Assembly (NCBI RefSeq): GCF_036206005.1
Contig: NZ_CP108143.1
Location: forward strand, 4,059,501 to 4,123,500
Length of the DNA stretch: 64,000 bases
Origin: Streptomyces sp. NBC_00178
GTDB lineage: Bacteria; Actinomycetota; Actinomycetes; Streptomycetales; Streptomycetaceae
Reading direction: 5' to 3'
Shown here: one piece after another, positions 1 to 8,488 of the stretch
Layout of the letters: each line of letters opens with the position of its first letter
How positions within the stretch are numbered: the first letter of the stretch is position 1
The notes under the pieces: generated by a model
Seen by the model: the letters and a program-made list of their open reading frames with translations, nothing else
Told to the model about the DNA's origin: nothing
The model's database searches: none
Made by a program: the position numbers and the translations under genes

Positions 1-572
1 GGACCGAGGACGTCGCCGTCGTCCACCTGCCGGCCGGTTCCATCGCCGAGGCCCCGGACGCCGCCGCCGTGCGCGAGACCGCGTACGGCCGCGACCTGTT
101 CCTGCCCCGGACCGGTCTGGAGGCGTTCGCACAGGCCCACGGCCCGGCCGTGGGCATCCTGGCGTACGAGGCGCTGCGGATCGAGGCGCACCGGCCCCGC
201 GTGGGCTTCGAGACCGACCACCGGACCATCCCGCACGAGCTGGGCTGGATCGGCACCGCGGTGCACCTCCAGAAGGGCTGCTACCGGGGCCAGGAGACGG
301 TCGCCCGCGTCCACAACCTGGGGAAGCCGCCGCGCCGCCTCGTCTTCCTGCACCTGGACGGCAGTGAGGTCCACCTGCCGGGGCACGGCACGCCGGTCCG
401 GCTCGCGGCCGACGGCGAGGAGGGCCGCCAGCTCGGTTTCATCACGACGTCCGCCCGCCACCACGAACTGGGGCCGATCGCCCTGGCGCTGGTGAAGCGG
501 AACGTCGCCGTGGACGCGGAACTGATCGCGGGTGACACCGCGGCCGCACAGGAGACGGTCGTCGAGCCGTAG
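1..572 (+). CDS. YgfZ/GcvT-like folate-binding protein, 3' part
   Basis: The reading frame is open from base 3 and the start lies left of the window. It is the C-terminal part of a YgfZ/CAF17-type protein, a tetrahydrofolate-binding relative of the glycine-cleavage T protein that helps make or repair certain Fe-S enzymes in the cytosol. The family signature KGCYRGQE is present at about 273-296, followed by the usual 'ARVHNLGKPPRR' stretch and the small C-terminal beta-barrel. The next gene, dtd, is convergent and its stop lies 40 bp away. YgfZ is distinguished from GcvT by the KGCYxGQE motif. Identification is firm; the N-terminal third cannot be judged. Confidence 0.88.
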   Translation, partial: TEDVAVVHLPAGSIAEAPDAAAVRETAYGRDLFLPRTGLEAFAQAHGPAVGILAYEALRIEAHRPRVGFETDHRTIPHELGWIGTAVHLQKGCYRGQETVARVHNLGKPPRRLVFLHLDGSEVHLPGHGTPVRLAADGEEGRQLGFITTSARHHELGPIALALVKRNVAVDAELIAGDTAAAQETVVEP

Positions 573-611
573 AAGTCCTACGCGCGGCCGTCCAGCCGGA
601 GCGGCCGCGCG

Positions 612-1061
612 CTACACCTCGACCAGCACGGTGAACGGGCCGTGATTCGTGAGCGTGACGCGCATGTCCGCTCCGAACCGGCCCGTCTCCACCCGGGCGC
701 CGAGTGCCCGCAGTTGCGTCACCACCTCGTCGACCAGCGGTTCGGCGACCTCGCCGGGTGCGGCGGCGTTCCACGTGGGCCTGCGGCCCTTCCTGGCGTC
801 CCCGTAGAGAGTGAACTGCGAAATGACCAAAAGCGGTGCATTCACGTCCGAGCAGGACTTCTCGCCCTCGAGAATCCGCAGGGTCCACAGCTTGCGGGCG
901 AGCTGCGCCGCCTTCTCCGCGGTGTCCCCGTGAGTGACCCCCACCAGCACACACAGTCCTTCGCCGACGATCTCGCCGACCGTCCCGGAACCCGGAGCGC
1001 CGTCCGCGCCGCCCGCGACGGCGACGCTCGCGCCGTCCACCCTCTGTATCACTGCACGCAT
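612..1061 (-). CDS. dtd: D-aminoacyl-tRNA deacylase
   Basis: DTD hydrolyses D-aminoacyl-tRNAs (and Gly-tRNA-Ala), removing mischarged residues before they reach the ribosome. The 149-aa protein starts MRAVIQRV, the standard DTD N-terminus, at an ATG at 1061; the longer open frame upstream has no family resemblance and was discarded. Family motifs are visible: the SQFTLYGD segment about two thirds along and the C-terminal [11 protein letters not shown] segment with the Gly-cisPro that reads D-chirality. A short insertion ([10 protein letters not shown], residues 17-26) lengthens the first loop. It is divergent from rsiG with 115 bp between the two starts, which probably holds both promoters. 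Confidence 0.95.
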   Translation of the reverse strand: MRAVIQRVDGASVAVAGGADGAPGSGTVGEIVGEGLCVLVGVTHGDTAEKAAQLARKLWTLRILEGEKSCSDVNAPLLVISQFTLYGDARKGRRPTWNAAAPGEVAEPLVDEVVTQLRALGARVETGRFGADMRVTLTNHGPFTVLVEV

Positions 1062-1176
1062 ACAGACCAACCTATCTTGGGCTGAACGGGTACAGAGCAC
1101 CTGCATGAACACCGTGCGTAGTGGCACCATGCACGATGTCGGTGTGCCGACGCACCGGTCGAGGGGACGGAACATC

Positions 1177-1845
1177 ATGACCACACATGGAACCGGGCCA
1201 TCACCCGGTGCCGTACCAGTGACGTGCACGGCCGGCAGCCTCCGGCCACCGGTCCAGCGGAACGGTGCTCCGACCGGCCTGTCGCCCGTGGCGCCTCCCG
1301 CGCGGCTGCCGGGCGCGGTGTCCGTGCCGGGGCAGACGGCGGGGGCGGGACTCGCCTCCGTACGCCCGCAGGAGGAGTTCGGCGGGCTGCGGCTGCCGGA
1401 TCTGCGCACGCTGCGCCGTGACGCCCAGCGCGACGAGGCGGACCTCAGTTACGTACGCCGTCTGGTCCAGGGACGGATCGACATCCTGCGGGCCGAACTG
1501 GCCCGCCGCGCGGGTCCCGAGTCACCCGTCGTGGACCGGCTGTCGGAGATCCTCGCCGACACCCCGTCGGTCCACCGCTCCTCGGCCCGGCACGTCACGC
1601 TGACCACGCCGCGGAGCGACGAGTACCGGCAGCTGGCCGCCGACACGCTCGCGGAGGTCGGGCTGTCCGATCTCGACGCCCGTACGGACGAAGAGCTGCT
1701 GACCGCCATGGGACGGCTCGTGCGCTACGAGCAGCGCGTCTCCCGGCGGCGTCACCGGCTCCAGCGGACCGTGGACGATTGCAGCGCGGAGATCGCCCGC
1801 AGGTACCGTGACGGAGAAGCACAAGTAGAGGACCTGCTCGCCTGA
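1177..1845 (+). CDS. rsiG: RsiG, c-di-GMP-dependent anti-sigma factor for WhiG
   Basis: RsiG sequesters the sporulation sigma factor WhiG when loaded with cyclic di-GMP (known from S. venezuelae). The protein carries two exact copies of the c-di-GMP-binding helix motif E-x3-S-x2-R-x3-Q-x3-D: residues E87/S91/R94/Q98/D102 and E185/S189/R192/Q196/D200. They sit on the two long helices of the predicted antiparallel coiled coil. Residues 1-65 are Pro/Ala/Gly-rich and probably disordered. The ATG at 1177 was chosen because GAGGGGAC lies 8-15 bases upstream; the open frame continues to 934 but that part overlaps dtd. A strong hairpin terminator follows at 1852-1887. Function is assigned from the duplicated motif; whiG itself is not in this window. 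Confidence 0.9.
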   Translation: MTTHGTGPSPGAVPVTCTAGSLRPPVQRNGAPTGLSPVAPPARLPGAVSVPGQTAGAGLASVRPQEEFGGLRLPDLRTLRRDAQRDEADLSYVRRLVQGRIDILRAELARRAGPESPVVDRLSEILADTPSVHRSSARHVTLTTPRSDEYRQLAADTLAEVGLSDLDARTDEELLTAMGRLVRYEQRVSRRRHRLQRTVDDCSAEIARRYRDGEAQVEDLLA

Positions 1846-1851
1846 AGCGAC

Positions 1852-1887
1852 CCTTCCGGGGGCGGGTCACGCCCCGCCCCCGGAAGG
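1852..1887 (+). terminator. 15-bp stem hairpin after rsiG
   Basis: Arms 1852-1866 and 1873-1887 pair perfectly around a 6-base loop, just after the rsiG stop. There is no U-tract, as is common in Streptomyces. The right arm contains GGAAGG, the only Shine-Dalgarno-like sequence before the asparaginase ATG at 1899, so folding could also hide that site. Confidence 0.75.
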
Positions 1888-1898
1888 CCACCAGCCCC

Positions 1899-2876
1899 AT
1901 GACCTCCTTCATAGCCCCGTCGCCGTCCTCGTCCCCCGCGCCCCCGGTCCTCGCCGAGGTCGTGCGGTCCGGGTTCACCGAGGGGCACCACCGGGGGTCC
2001 CTGGTCGTCCTGGCCGCCGACGGGAGCGTGGAGCTCGCACTCGGCGACCCCGCCGCCCCGGTCTTCCCGCGCTCGTCGAACAAGCCGATGCAGGCCGCCG
2101 CGATCCTGCGCGCCGGGCTGGACCTCTCGGGCGAGCGGCTGGCGCTGGCCGCCGCGAGCCACTCGGGCGAGGACTTCCACCTCGGCCTGGTGCGCACGAT
2201 GCTCGCCGAGCACGGACTGAAGCCGGACGACCTGCAGACCCCGCCCGACCTTCCGCTGGACCCCGTCGAGGCGGAGGCCTACCTGGCGGCGGGCGGCGTG
2301 CGTGAACCGCTCACCATGAACTGCTCCGGCAAGCACGCGGCGATGCTCGCGGTCTGCGTACGCAACGGCTGGGACACCGCCACCTACCTCGACCCCGCCC
2401 ACCCGTTGCAGCGTCTGGTCGGCGAGGTCGTCGCGGAGTCGGCGGGCGAGCCCGTCGCGGCGCTCGGCACGGACGGCTGCGGGGCCCCGCTGATGGCCAT
2501 CGGGCTGGTGGGGCTGGCCCGGGCCTTCCGCACGTTCGTGCTGGCGGAGCCCGGCTCGGCGGAGCGCAGGGTCGCGGACGCGATGCGCGCCCACCCGGAG
2601 TACGTCGCGGGCACCCGGCGTCCGGACACCTGGCTGATGCGTGAGGTCCCGGGCACGCTCTCCAAGATGGGCGCCGAGGCGGTGCAGGCGGTGGCGCTGC
2701 CCGACGGCAGGGCGCTGGCCTTCAAGATCGACGACGGTTCCACGCGGGCCCTCGGCCCGGTGCTGGCCCGCGCGCTCGGCCTCCTCGGCGTCGACGCGCC
2801 CGTGGTGGACCGCATCGGGAGCGCGCCGCTGCTGGGCGGCGCGGCCCGGGTGGGGGAGATCCGGGCCGCGTTCTGA
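1899..2876 (+). CDS. Type III L-asparaginase (Asparaginase_II family)
   Basis: This 325-aa protein belongs to the zinc-containing asparaginase family typified by Rhizobium etli ReAIV/ReAV, unrelated to the E. coli type I/II enzymes. It would hydrolyse L-Asn to L-Asp and ammonia in the cytosol. The diagnostic elements are in order: the Ser-x-x-Lys motif S59-SN-K62, the second serine region ASHSGED (S87/S89), the CSGKH motif with C142 and K145, and DGCG with C194. These supply the nucleophile/base pairs and the zinc ligands in the R. etli enzyme. Length is normal for the family. The N-terminal 16 residues are Ser/Pro-rich. The start at 1899 is supported by GGAAGG 12 bases upstream, which lies inside the preceding hairpin. 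Confidence 0.88.
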   Translation: MTSFIAPSPSSSPAPPVLAEVVRSGFTEGHHRGSLVVLAADGSVELALGDPAAPVFPRSSNKPMQAAAILRAGLDLSGERLALAAASHSGEDFHLGLVRTMLAEHGLKPDDLQTPPDLPLDPVEAEAYLAAGGVREPLTMNCSGKHAAMLAVCVRNGWDTATYLDPAHPLQRLVGEVVAESAGEPVAALGTDGCGAPLMAIGLVGLARAFRTFVLAEPGSAERRVADAMRAHPEYVAGTRRPDTWLMREVPGTLSKMGAEAVQAVALPDGRALAFKIDDGSTRALGPVLARALGLLGVDAPVVDRIGSAPLLGGAARVGEIRAAF

Positions 2877-2955
2877 GCGGCCCCGGCCGCGTGGGGAAGG
2901 GAGCCCGCGGAAATGCGGGCGACACGGCGGACGGCATCTGCCTAGCGTGGCGGGC

Positions 2956-4209
2956 ATGAGCCATGATCCGCGTACCGTGACCGCCGCCGAATACCCCGAC
3001 TGGCTGCGCGCCGTGGGAACCGGATTCCTCCGGGCGCCGTCGGTGCCCGGGGAGGAGGAGGTCGCCTGGCGCCTGGCCCGGACCGATCTCGCGCGCACCC
3101 AGGGGGTGTTCGACGCGGGGCGCTGCGTGGCCACCTTCCGATCGTTCGCGCAGGAGCTGACCGTCGTCGGGGGTGCGACGGTGCCGGCGGACGCGATCAC
3201 GGCGGTCACGGTGACCGCCACGCACCGGCGGCGCGGCCTGCTCAGCCGGATGATGGCCGCGGACCTCGCGGCGGCCAAGGAACGCGGCGACGTGGTCGCC
3301 TCACTGATCGCCGCCGAGTACCCGATCTACGGGCGCTACGGATTCGGGCCCGCCGCCTGGGCCGCCGAATGGGAGATCGACGTCCCGCGGGCCGGTTTCG
3401 ACCCGCGGCGGCGGGTCCCGTCCGCGGCGGACGGCGGCAGCGTCGTGCTGGTCGACGGCGCCGAGGTGCGCGAGCTGGGGCCTGATCTCCACGCGCGGCT
3501 CGCGGGCAGGCAACAGGGGCTGGTGTCCCGCGACGAGAGCTGGTGGAAGCGGAACACCGGCATGGACGTGCCCGGGTACGAGACGTGGACGGAGCCGTTC
3601 CACGCGGTGTACCGGTCCGCGGACGGCCGGCCCGACGGGGTGTTGACCTATCGCGCCGACGACCGCTGGGGCGACGGGAAGCAGCCCCTCAACAAGGCCA
3701 CGGTGGCCGGCATGATCGCTGCGACGCCGGCCGCGGAGCGGGCCCTCTGGGAGTTCGTCTGCTCCATCGACTGGATCACCACCGTGCGCTCGGGCCACCG
3801 CGCCCCCGACGACCTGCTGCCCCTGTTCCTCCCCGACCCCCGCGCCGCCCGCCTCGTGACGCTGGCCGACTTCCTGTGGCTGCGCGTCCTCGACGTCCCG
3901 CGCGCGCTGGAGGCGCGGACGTACGGCTGCGAGGGCGCCCTGGTCCTGGAGGTGCGCGATGCGGCGGGCCTCGCGGGCGGCCGCTTCCTGCTGGAGGGCT
4001 CGCCGTCCGGTGCCTCCTGCACGCCCACGACGCGGGAGGCCGACCTCACGCTGGACGTGGCGGAGCTGGGCACCCTGTACCTCGGCGACGAGTCCCCGGT
4101 GCGGCTGGCCGCGCTCGGGCGGCTGGACGAGCACCGGGCGGGGGCGGTGCCGACGGCGGACCTGCTGTTCCGGGCGCCGCGACGGGCCTGGTGCCCGGAC
4201 GTGTTCTGA
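2956..4209 (+). CDS. Eis-like GNAT N-acetyltransferase
   Basis: A 417-aa cytosolic protein of the Eis (enhanced intracellular survival) type: two tandem GNAT folds and a C-terminal SCP2-like domain. The acetyl-CoA loop is seen as '[15 protein letters not shown]' near residue 90, followed by the conserved '[12 protein letters not shown]' with the catalytic Tyr. The chain ends in Phe, as in Eis, whose terminal carboxylate acts as general base. Eis enzymes acetylate aminoglycosides and polyamines at several amines; the natural substrate here is unknown. The ATG at 2956 begins MSHDPRTV; the frame is open further upstream but that stretch lies inside the asparaginase gene. The gene is convergent with the DUF6510 gene, 25 bp away. 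Confidence 0.85.
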   Translation: MSHDPRTVTAAEYPDWLRAVGTGFLRAPSVPGEEEVAWRLARTDLARTQGVFDAGRCVATFRSFAQELTVVGGATVPADAITAVTVTATHRRRGLLSRMMAADLAAAKERGDVVASLIAAEYPIYGRYGFGPAAWAAEWEIDVPRAGFDPRRRVPSAADGGSVVLVDGAEVRELGPDLHARLAGRQQGLVSRDESWWKRNTGMDVPGYETWTEPFHAVYRSADGRPDGVLTYRADDRWGDGKQPLNKATVAGMIAATPAAERALWEFVCSIDWITTVRSGHRAPDDLLPLFLPDPRAARLVTLADFLWLRVLDVPRALEARTYGCEGALVLEVRDAAGLAGGRFLLEGSPSGASCTPTTREADLTLDVAELGTLYLGDESPVRLAALGRLDEHRAGAVPTADLLFRAPRRAWCPDVF

Positions 4210-4234
4210 GCGGCCACCGCCCGGCAGCGCCCGC

Positions 4235-4510
4235 TCAGAGGCGCGGGAAGCGGAACGCCCCGCCGCCGCTGCCCATCTGCAGCCAGAGGTGGTCCGGCTG
4301 CTCGACCAGGCGCAGGGCCACGGCGGCGCACCCCGGGCACCGGCCGGTCAGCCCCGGCTCCGGGCCGTAGACGCGCAGCTGGGCCAGTGAGCCCGTCAGC
4401 CCGCAGTCGGGGCAGCGCCGCCAGGCGGCGGTCGGGTCCGTCGTGAAGATCTCCGACAGCGGCCCCGCCAGGGCGTTGCCGTCGCGGTACGAGGGGGATG
4501 GCGTGTTCAT
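4235..4510 (-). CDS. DUF6510-type zinc-ribbon protein
   Basis: A 91-aa protein that begins MNTPSPSYRDGNALAGPL. Two CxxC pairs (CPDCG and CPGCA) separated by about 23 residues form a probable zinc ribbon. The DGNALAGPL start, the central LRVYGPEPGL strand and the ribbon are those of the DUF6510 family, which I recall beside molybdopterin oxidoreductase/ferredoxin-reductase pairs in actinobacteria, as here. It is the third gene of the minus-strand operon 5879-4235. A role as metal-binding or assembly partner of the oxidoreductase is an inference; no activity is known. The longer frame upstream overlaps the reductase and was rejected. Confidence 0.8.
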   Translation of the reverse strand: MNTPSPSYRDGNALAGPLSEIFTTDPTAAWRRCPDCGLTGSLAQLRVYGPEPGLTGRCPGCAAVALRLVEQPDHLWLQMGSGGGAFRFPRL

Positions 4511-4571
4511 GCGTGCCTCCGGATCAGGTGGTGACGCGGGGTACGGGCCGGGCGCGCCGGGGGCGGGGGCC

Positions 4572-5276
4572 TCATCCGAAGCGCTCGGTGCGGATGCGTC
4601 CGGGTGCGTGGCCGGCGTCGACGAGCAGCCCCGCGGCGTGCTCCACGAAGCCGGTCGGCCCGCACACGAAGCACAGGGTGGCGGGCCCGTCCGCCGGGGG
4701 CGGCGGCAGGTCGTGGGCGCCCACGCGGCCGGGCGGACGGGCCGAGCCGGGCGGAGCCTCACGGGTGTGGACGAGGTGCACGGTGGTTCCCGGGCCCTGG
4801 GAGGCGGTGAGCTCCTCGCGGTACCAGACCTGGGCGGGGTCGCGGACCGAGTAGACCAGGTGCATGGGTGCCGAGGAGTGGTCCCGGTGGTCGCGGATCA
4901 TCGCCATCAGAGGCGCGATACCGCAGCCGCCCGCGACCAGCAGGACGGGATCCTCCTGCTCGGGGCGCCAGACGAACCAGCCGCCGAGCGGCCCCTTGAC
5001 CTCCACCTCCGCCCCCACGGGCAGGTCCCCGGCGAGGTAGGGGGACACCTCGCCGCCCGCCGCGGCCTGTACGCCCAGTTCGATGCGGGTGCCCCTGCTC
5101 GGCGCGGCCAGGGAGTAACTGCGTACAGCCTGGTAGCCGTCGTCCGCGCTGAGGCGGACGTCCACGTGCTGACCGGCGAGGTGGCCGGGCCAGTGGGGGA
5201 CGTCGAAGCGCAGCGACCGGCCCGTCGTGGTCAGCTCACCGCGTTCGACGAGGCGGGCGTTCCTCCAGGAGCCCAT
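4572..5276 (-). CDS. Ferredoxin-NADP reductase-type flavoprotein
   Basis: A 234-aa protein with the FNR fold: an FAD-binding beta-barrel carrying RSYSLA (the RxYS flavin motif, about residue 52), then a nucleotide-binding domain with GGCGIAPLM (about 117-125) and the C-terminal CGPTGFVE motif that contacts the nicotinamide. No 2Fe-2S cysteine cluster is present, so it transfers electrons between NAD(P)H and an external partner. The gene begins 3 bp after the stop of the sulfite-oxidase-like gene, so both are almost certainly translated from one mRNA. This suggests that the molybdoenzyme is reduced by, or reduces, this flavoprotein; the pairing is established in actinobacterial genomes, the reaction is not. 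Confidence 0.88.
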   Translation of the reverse strand: MGSWRNARLVERGELTTTGRSLRFDVPHWPGHLAGQHVDVRLSADDGYQAVRSYSLAAPSRGTRIELGVQAAAGGEVSPYLAGDLPVGAEVEVKGPLGGWFVWRPEQEDPVLLVAGGCGIAPLMAMIRDHRDHSSAPMHLVYSVRDPAQVWYREELTASQGPGTTVHLVHTREAPPGSARPPGRVGAHDLPPPPADGPATLCFVCGPTGFVEHAAGLLVDAGHAPGRIRTERFG

Positions 5277-5279
5277 CGC

Positions 5280-5879
5280 TCAGTCGCTCCACGTGCGCTG
5301 CTCGCGCCAGGGGTCGCCGTAGTCGTGGTAGCCGACCGACTCCCAGAAACCGGGCTCGTTCTGGGGGGTGAGGGAGATGCCCTTCACCCACTTGGCGGAC
5401 TTCCACAGGTAGTGCTTCGGCACCAGCAGCCGCACGGGGCCGCCGTGTTCGGGGGACAGGTCGTACCCGTCGTAGGTGTGCACGAGCCAGGCCTTGCCGT
5501 CCGTCAGGTCCTCCAGCGGGAGGTTGGTGGTGTACCCGCCCTCGCTGTGCACCAGCGCGAAGTCCGCGGAGGTCTCCACGTCCTCCAGGAAGGCGTCGAG
5601 GGACACCCCGCGCCAGGAGGTGTCGAACTTCGACCACCGCGTCACGCAGTGGATGTCGACGGTCAGGTCCTCCTGGGGGAGCGCCATCATCCGGTCCCAG
5701 TTCCAGTAGTGGCGCTGTCCGGTCTCCGTGGTGATGCCGAAGTCCCAGGAGTCCGTGAGCACCTTGGGGGTCGGTCCGGAGGAGAGGACCGGGAAGGACT
5801 CGGTGGGGTACTGGCCGGGGGGCAGGCGCCCCTCGAAGCGGTGCGTGCGCCCGTGGAAGCCCGGGGAGATGTTGTCCAC
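5280..5879 (-). CDS. Sulfite-oxidase-like molybdopterin oxidoreductase
   Basis: A 199-aa protein of the sulfite oxidase/MsrP (YedY) superfamily. It contains the molybdopterin core with HCVTRW, whose Cys78 should be the molybdenum ligand, followed by WRGVSLDAFLE and the Lys/Trp-rich WKSAKWVKGI segment. There is no twin-arginine signal, heme domain or dimerisation domain, so it appears to be a minimal cytosolic enzyme. The GTG at 5879 is preferred because GAGGGTGAG precedes it and the family usually begins close to 'xxxSPGFHGR'; the frame remains open farther upstream. It leads the operon with the flavin reductase (3 bp gap) and DUF6510. Substrate unknown; protein methionine sulfoxide or sulfite are the family precedents. 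Confidence 0.87.
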   Translation of the reverse strand: MDNISPGFHGRTHRFEGRLPPGQYPTESFPVLSSGPTPKVLTDSWDFGITTETGQRHYWNWDRMMALPQEDLTVDIHCVTRWSKFDTSWRGVSLDAFLEDVETSADFALVHSEGGYTTNLPLEDLTDGKAWLVHTYDGYDLSPEHGGPVRLLVPKHYLWKSAKWVKGISLTPQNEPGFWESVGYHDYGDPWREQRTWSD

Positions 5880-6200
5880 GATCTGCTCACCCTCGCGTCT
5901 CGCGTCGAAGCCCCCCGCTGCCGGCCAGGCCCCGGGACCGGTCCGGACGACCGGCCCGCCGTATCCGGGAAGCGTCCGTCGGGAACCCGGCGTCCGTCGG
6001 GAACCCGTCGGACCGTGGCTCGTGCGCGGTGACACGCCTCCGGCCCGGCCTGCTTCCATCTTCCACTCCTGCGGGGCCCGCGCATCTCGACGCCGTGCCG
6101 GGGGTGGCCGGGGCCGGGAGGGCGGGGGCGGGTCGGCAGGCACCTGTCCGCGACGCGCTTCCCGCCCCGGGCGCCGCCCGGGGCGGCCCGCCGGGCGACC
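5880..6200. other. Intergenic region upstream of the molybdoenzyme operon
   Basis: No convincing gene is seen. The stretch holds an 18-bp tandem duplication at 5972-6007 and should carry the minus-strand promoter of the operon beginning at 5879. The open frames through it look like GC-rich noise. Confidence 0.5.
5972..6007. repeat. 18-bp direct repeat, two perfect copies
   Basis: GCGTCCGTCGGGAACCCG occurs at 5972-5989 and again at 5990-6007, head to tail. It lies about 90 bp upstream of the molybdoenzyme start. Confidence 0.85.
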
Positions 6201-6230
6201 CGTGCCGCCGGCCCGACGGCCGGCGGCACG
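6201..6230 (-). terminator. 13-bp stem hairpin after the 54-aa membrane protein
   Basis: Arms 6201-6213 and 6218-6230 pair perfectly around a CGAC loop. It begins 4 bp beyond the stop of the minus-strand gene at 6234, the position of a Rho-independent terminator. Confidence 0.75.
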
Positions 6231-6233
6231 GTG

Positions 6234-6398
6234 TCAGTCGGTCGGCGCGAACAGCAGGGCCAGGATGAGGGCGCCGGCACAGGCGATGTTGGGGTTGCCG
6301 GCCTTGAGGCCGAAGCTCAGCAGGGTGACACCGAAAGTCCCCATGACGCCGTACTTCCACTGGATGATCTGCTCGAGGCCCAAGGTGAACAGGGGCAT
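6234..6398 (-). CDS. 54-aa small membrane protein
   Basis: A 54-residue protein starting MPLFTLGLEQIIQWKYG. Residues 18-50 are strongly hydrophobic (GVMGTFGVTLLSF, then ACAGALILALLF), long enough for one or two membrane helices split by a GLKAGNPN turn. The ATG at 6398 follows a near-perfect ribosome-binding site (GGAAGGAG, 8-10 bases upstream) and the stop is followed at once by a terminator, so it looks like a genuine monocistronic gene. I do not recognise the family. It is divergent from the GntR regulator; the 260-bp interval holds a 13-bp palindrome. Confidence 0.65.
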   Translation of the reverse strand: MPLFTLGLEQIIQWKYGVMGTFGVTLLSFGLKAGNPNIACAGALILALLFAPTD

Positions 6399-6519
6399 GG
6401 CGCTCACTCCTTCCCGGATGCGGGATCGGCGCGAACGCGCCGCTGAGGGGGGAGGCCGGCCGCTGTGTGCGCGACGCTGCGCAGGAACCTGACAAGTGCC
6501 GTACAAGTCCCCCGTGTTG

Positions 6520-6532
6520 ACGTACCGTACGT
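6520..6532. promoter_or_regulatory. Palindrome ACGTAC-C-GTACGT, candidate operator
   Basis: A perfect 6-1-6 palindrome lies in the divergent interval between the 54-aa membrane gene and the GntR gene. Just upstream the hexamer ACAAGT occurs twice, 11 bp apart (6502-6518). A GntR dimer binding its own promoter is the obvious hypothesis; there is no direct evidence. Confidence 0.35.
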
Positions 6533-6658
6533 ATGCCCGGTGAGGTAGACATCGCAAACTTGTCTGGTTGTTCGGTTAGTTGTAGGTCTTGTGGATATTC
6601 TGAGTGTCGCGCTGTGTCGCATCTCACCGTGCGCGGTGCGGAGTTGTAGGGTTGCAGG

Positions 6659-7588
6659 GTGACAAGTCATGGATCTGCCCCGCGTGACGCCAAGTTCCAG
6701 TACAGGTGGGTCGCCGACGAGCTGCGCAAGGAGATCAACAGCGAGTCCCGGCAGCCGGGCGAGCGCCTGCCCACGCAGGAGGAGCTGGCCACGCGCTTCG
6801 GCGTATCGCGGGCGACGGTCAACCAGGCGCTGTCCCTCCTGCGCAAGGAGGAGCTGATCGTGACCCGGCAGGGCAGCGGTTCCTTCGTGGCGTCGGAGGC
6901 CGGGGACACCCGCCAGGTACCGAGGCCCGCCGCTCATCCCGAGGGCGACGTGTGGGCCGTCGTCTCCGAACGCGTGCCGCCCGTGCTGCTCAAGCCGTAC
7001 CTCGTGGAGGCCTTCGAGGCCAACGTCGTCCGGCTCGACGTCTTCTCGATGACGACGGAGTCCCTGGCCGCCCGGGTCGTCGACCAGAAGGACCGGATCG
7101 TCGCGGGCGAGATCAGCCCGCCCCGCAGCGTCACCGCCCGCCTGCTCCTCCCGAACGCCGAGTCGACGTCCCTGGCGATCCCCCGCCAGGTGACCGGCGA
7201 GGACGACCCGCGGGTGCGCGCCCGGCTCGGCGGCATCCTGCACAGCCACGTGACGATGCTGCGGTCCGCGCTCTACGAACTCCGCCGGCTCAAGCTGGTG
7301 GAGGAGGTCGACGTACAGGTGCGCCTCGTGCCCTTCTCGCCGCAGATGAAGCTGTACATCCTGAACAACCGCGTGGTGCTCCAGGGCTTCTACATCCCCG
7401 AGGAGGGCACCGCGACCCTGCCGGACGGGGAGGACGTCGCGACGTACGACGCCTACGGCACCGGGGCCACGCTGTATCCCTTCCGGGCCTCGGCCGACTC
7501 CACCCCCGAACAGGCCGGAGTGGTACGGGCGGCGCGTAAGTTCTTCGACGCCACGTGGGACAACCTGGCCACGAAGGCGCCCTTCTGA
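6659..7588 (+). CDS. GntR-family transcriptional regulator
   Basis: A 309-aa DNA-binding protein. Residues 12-78 form the GntR winged helix: 'VADELRKEI', 'PGERLPTQEELATRFGVSRATVNQAL' and the wing 'VTRQGSGSFV'. The C-terminal 220 residues are not the usual FadR or UTRA effector domain. They include a segment 'SPQMKLYILNNRVVLQGFY' (about 228-246) whose Mx-K pattern faintly recalls phospholipase D-like folds, an uncertain resemblance. The GTG at 6659 gives MTSHGSAPRD and has GCAGG close upstream. It heads a plus-strand set with a HAD phosphatase and an APH-like kinase, so it may control them. Confidence 0.85.
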   Translation: MTSHGSAPRDAKFQYRWVADELRKEINSESRQPGERLPTQEELATRFGVSRATVNQALSLLRKEELIVTRQGSGSFVASEAGDTRQVPRPAAHPEGDVWAVVSERVPPVLLKPYLVEAFEANVVRLDVFSMTTESLAARVVDQKDRIVAGEISPPRSVTARLLLPNAESTSLAIPRQVTGEDDPRVRARLGGILHSHVTMLRSALYELRRLKLVEEVDVQVRLVPFSPQMKLYILNNRVVLQGFYIPEEGTATLPDGEDVATYDAYGTGATLYPFRASADSTPEQAGVVRAARKFFDATWDNLATKAPF

Positions 7589-7639
7589 CCGTGCCCGGCA
7601 CGACGACCCGGTGACGGCCCTGGTGAACGGATCGACTGC

Positions 7640-8419
7640 ATGAGCGTTCGGCGCGATGCCACCCCCGACGGTGCCTCGGCGTCCGGCCCCGCCGCCCTGC
7701 TCGCGGCGGCGGAATGTGTCCTCTTCGACTTCGACGGCCCGCTGTGCGACCTGTTCGCCACCCGCCCGGCGACCGGGGTGGCGACGCGGCTGGCGGCGGA
7801 ACTGCGCAGGACCGGCTGCGACCCCGAGGTCGCCGCGTCCGGCGGGGGCGACCCGCTGGCCCTGCTCCAAGCGGTCGGCGCGCACTACGGAGCCGGGGAG
7901 AGGACCGAGCACGCCGAGCGCTGCCTCGCCGAGGAGGAGATCGCGGCGGCCACCGGCGCCCCGCCGACGCGGCACGCGCTGGAACTCATCGGAGCCCTGG
8001 ACGCCGGCGGCTGGAGGCAGGCGGTCACGACGAACAACTCCCCCGGCGCCGTGCTCCGCTTCCTCGACCGGTACGGGTCCGCGGCGCCGGCGGGCGAGCA
8101 CATCCACGGACGTACGCCGGATCTCGCACTCCTGAAGCCCGATCCGCACTGCCTGGTCCGGGCCCTGGAGTCGACCGGCTGCGCCGACCCGGCGGCCGCC
8201 GTCATGATCGGGGATTCCCCCGCGGACTGGTTCGCGGCGAGGGCGGTCGGTGTACCGTTCATTGGCTATGCGGTGAACGCCCGCAAGCGCCGTGCCCTCG
8301 AGGAGGCCGGGAGCCGGTGGGCGGTGGGTTCACTGCGGGGCCTGGTGGAAACGGCACGCGGGCGCGTGCCGTCGGGCGCGCCGGGAATGGGACAACTGAC
8401 GGCCGGCGTACGCGGATAG
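7640..8419 (+). CDS. HAD-family hydrolase
   Basis: A 259-aa haloacid-dehalogenase-fold phosphatase. All four motifs are present: motif I DFDGPLCDLF with the nucleophile Asp and acid/base Asp (the second Asp of DxD is in FDFDG), motif II TNNS, motif III Lys in LLKPDP, and motif IV IGDSPAD. A helical cap (about 40-110) lies between motifs I and II, as in phosphoglycolate phosphatase-like members. The substrate is likely a small phosphorylated metabolite. The gene sits 51 bp after the GntR regulator and 69 bp before the kinase. It lacks a clear Shine-Dalgarno; ATG 7640 is the first good start. Confidence 0.87.
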   Translation: MSVRRDATPDGASASGPAALLAAAECVLFDFDGPLCDLFATRPATGVATRLAAELRRTGCDPEVAASGGGDPLALLQAVGAHYGAGERTEHAERCLAEEEIAAATGAPPTRHALELIGALDAGGWRQAVTTNNSPGAVLRFLDRYGSAAPAGEHIHGRTPDLALLKPDPHCLVRALESTGCADPAAAVMIGDSPADWFAARAVGVPFIGYAVNARKRRALEEAGSRWAVGSLRGLVETARGRVPSGAPGMGQLTAGVRG

Positions 8420-8488
8420 AGGCGGACGCCCGCAGCGGAAGCCGCTCGGCGGGCGCACCCGGGCCCCTCATGGTCGAAGGAGCGGGCG

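Noticed and set aside
612..1409. Longer 265-codon version of dtd
   Set aside because: The extra N-terminal part overlaps the rsiG coding region and has no DTD similarity; MRAVIQRV at 1061 is the family start.
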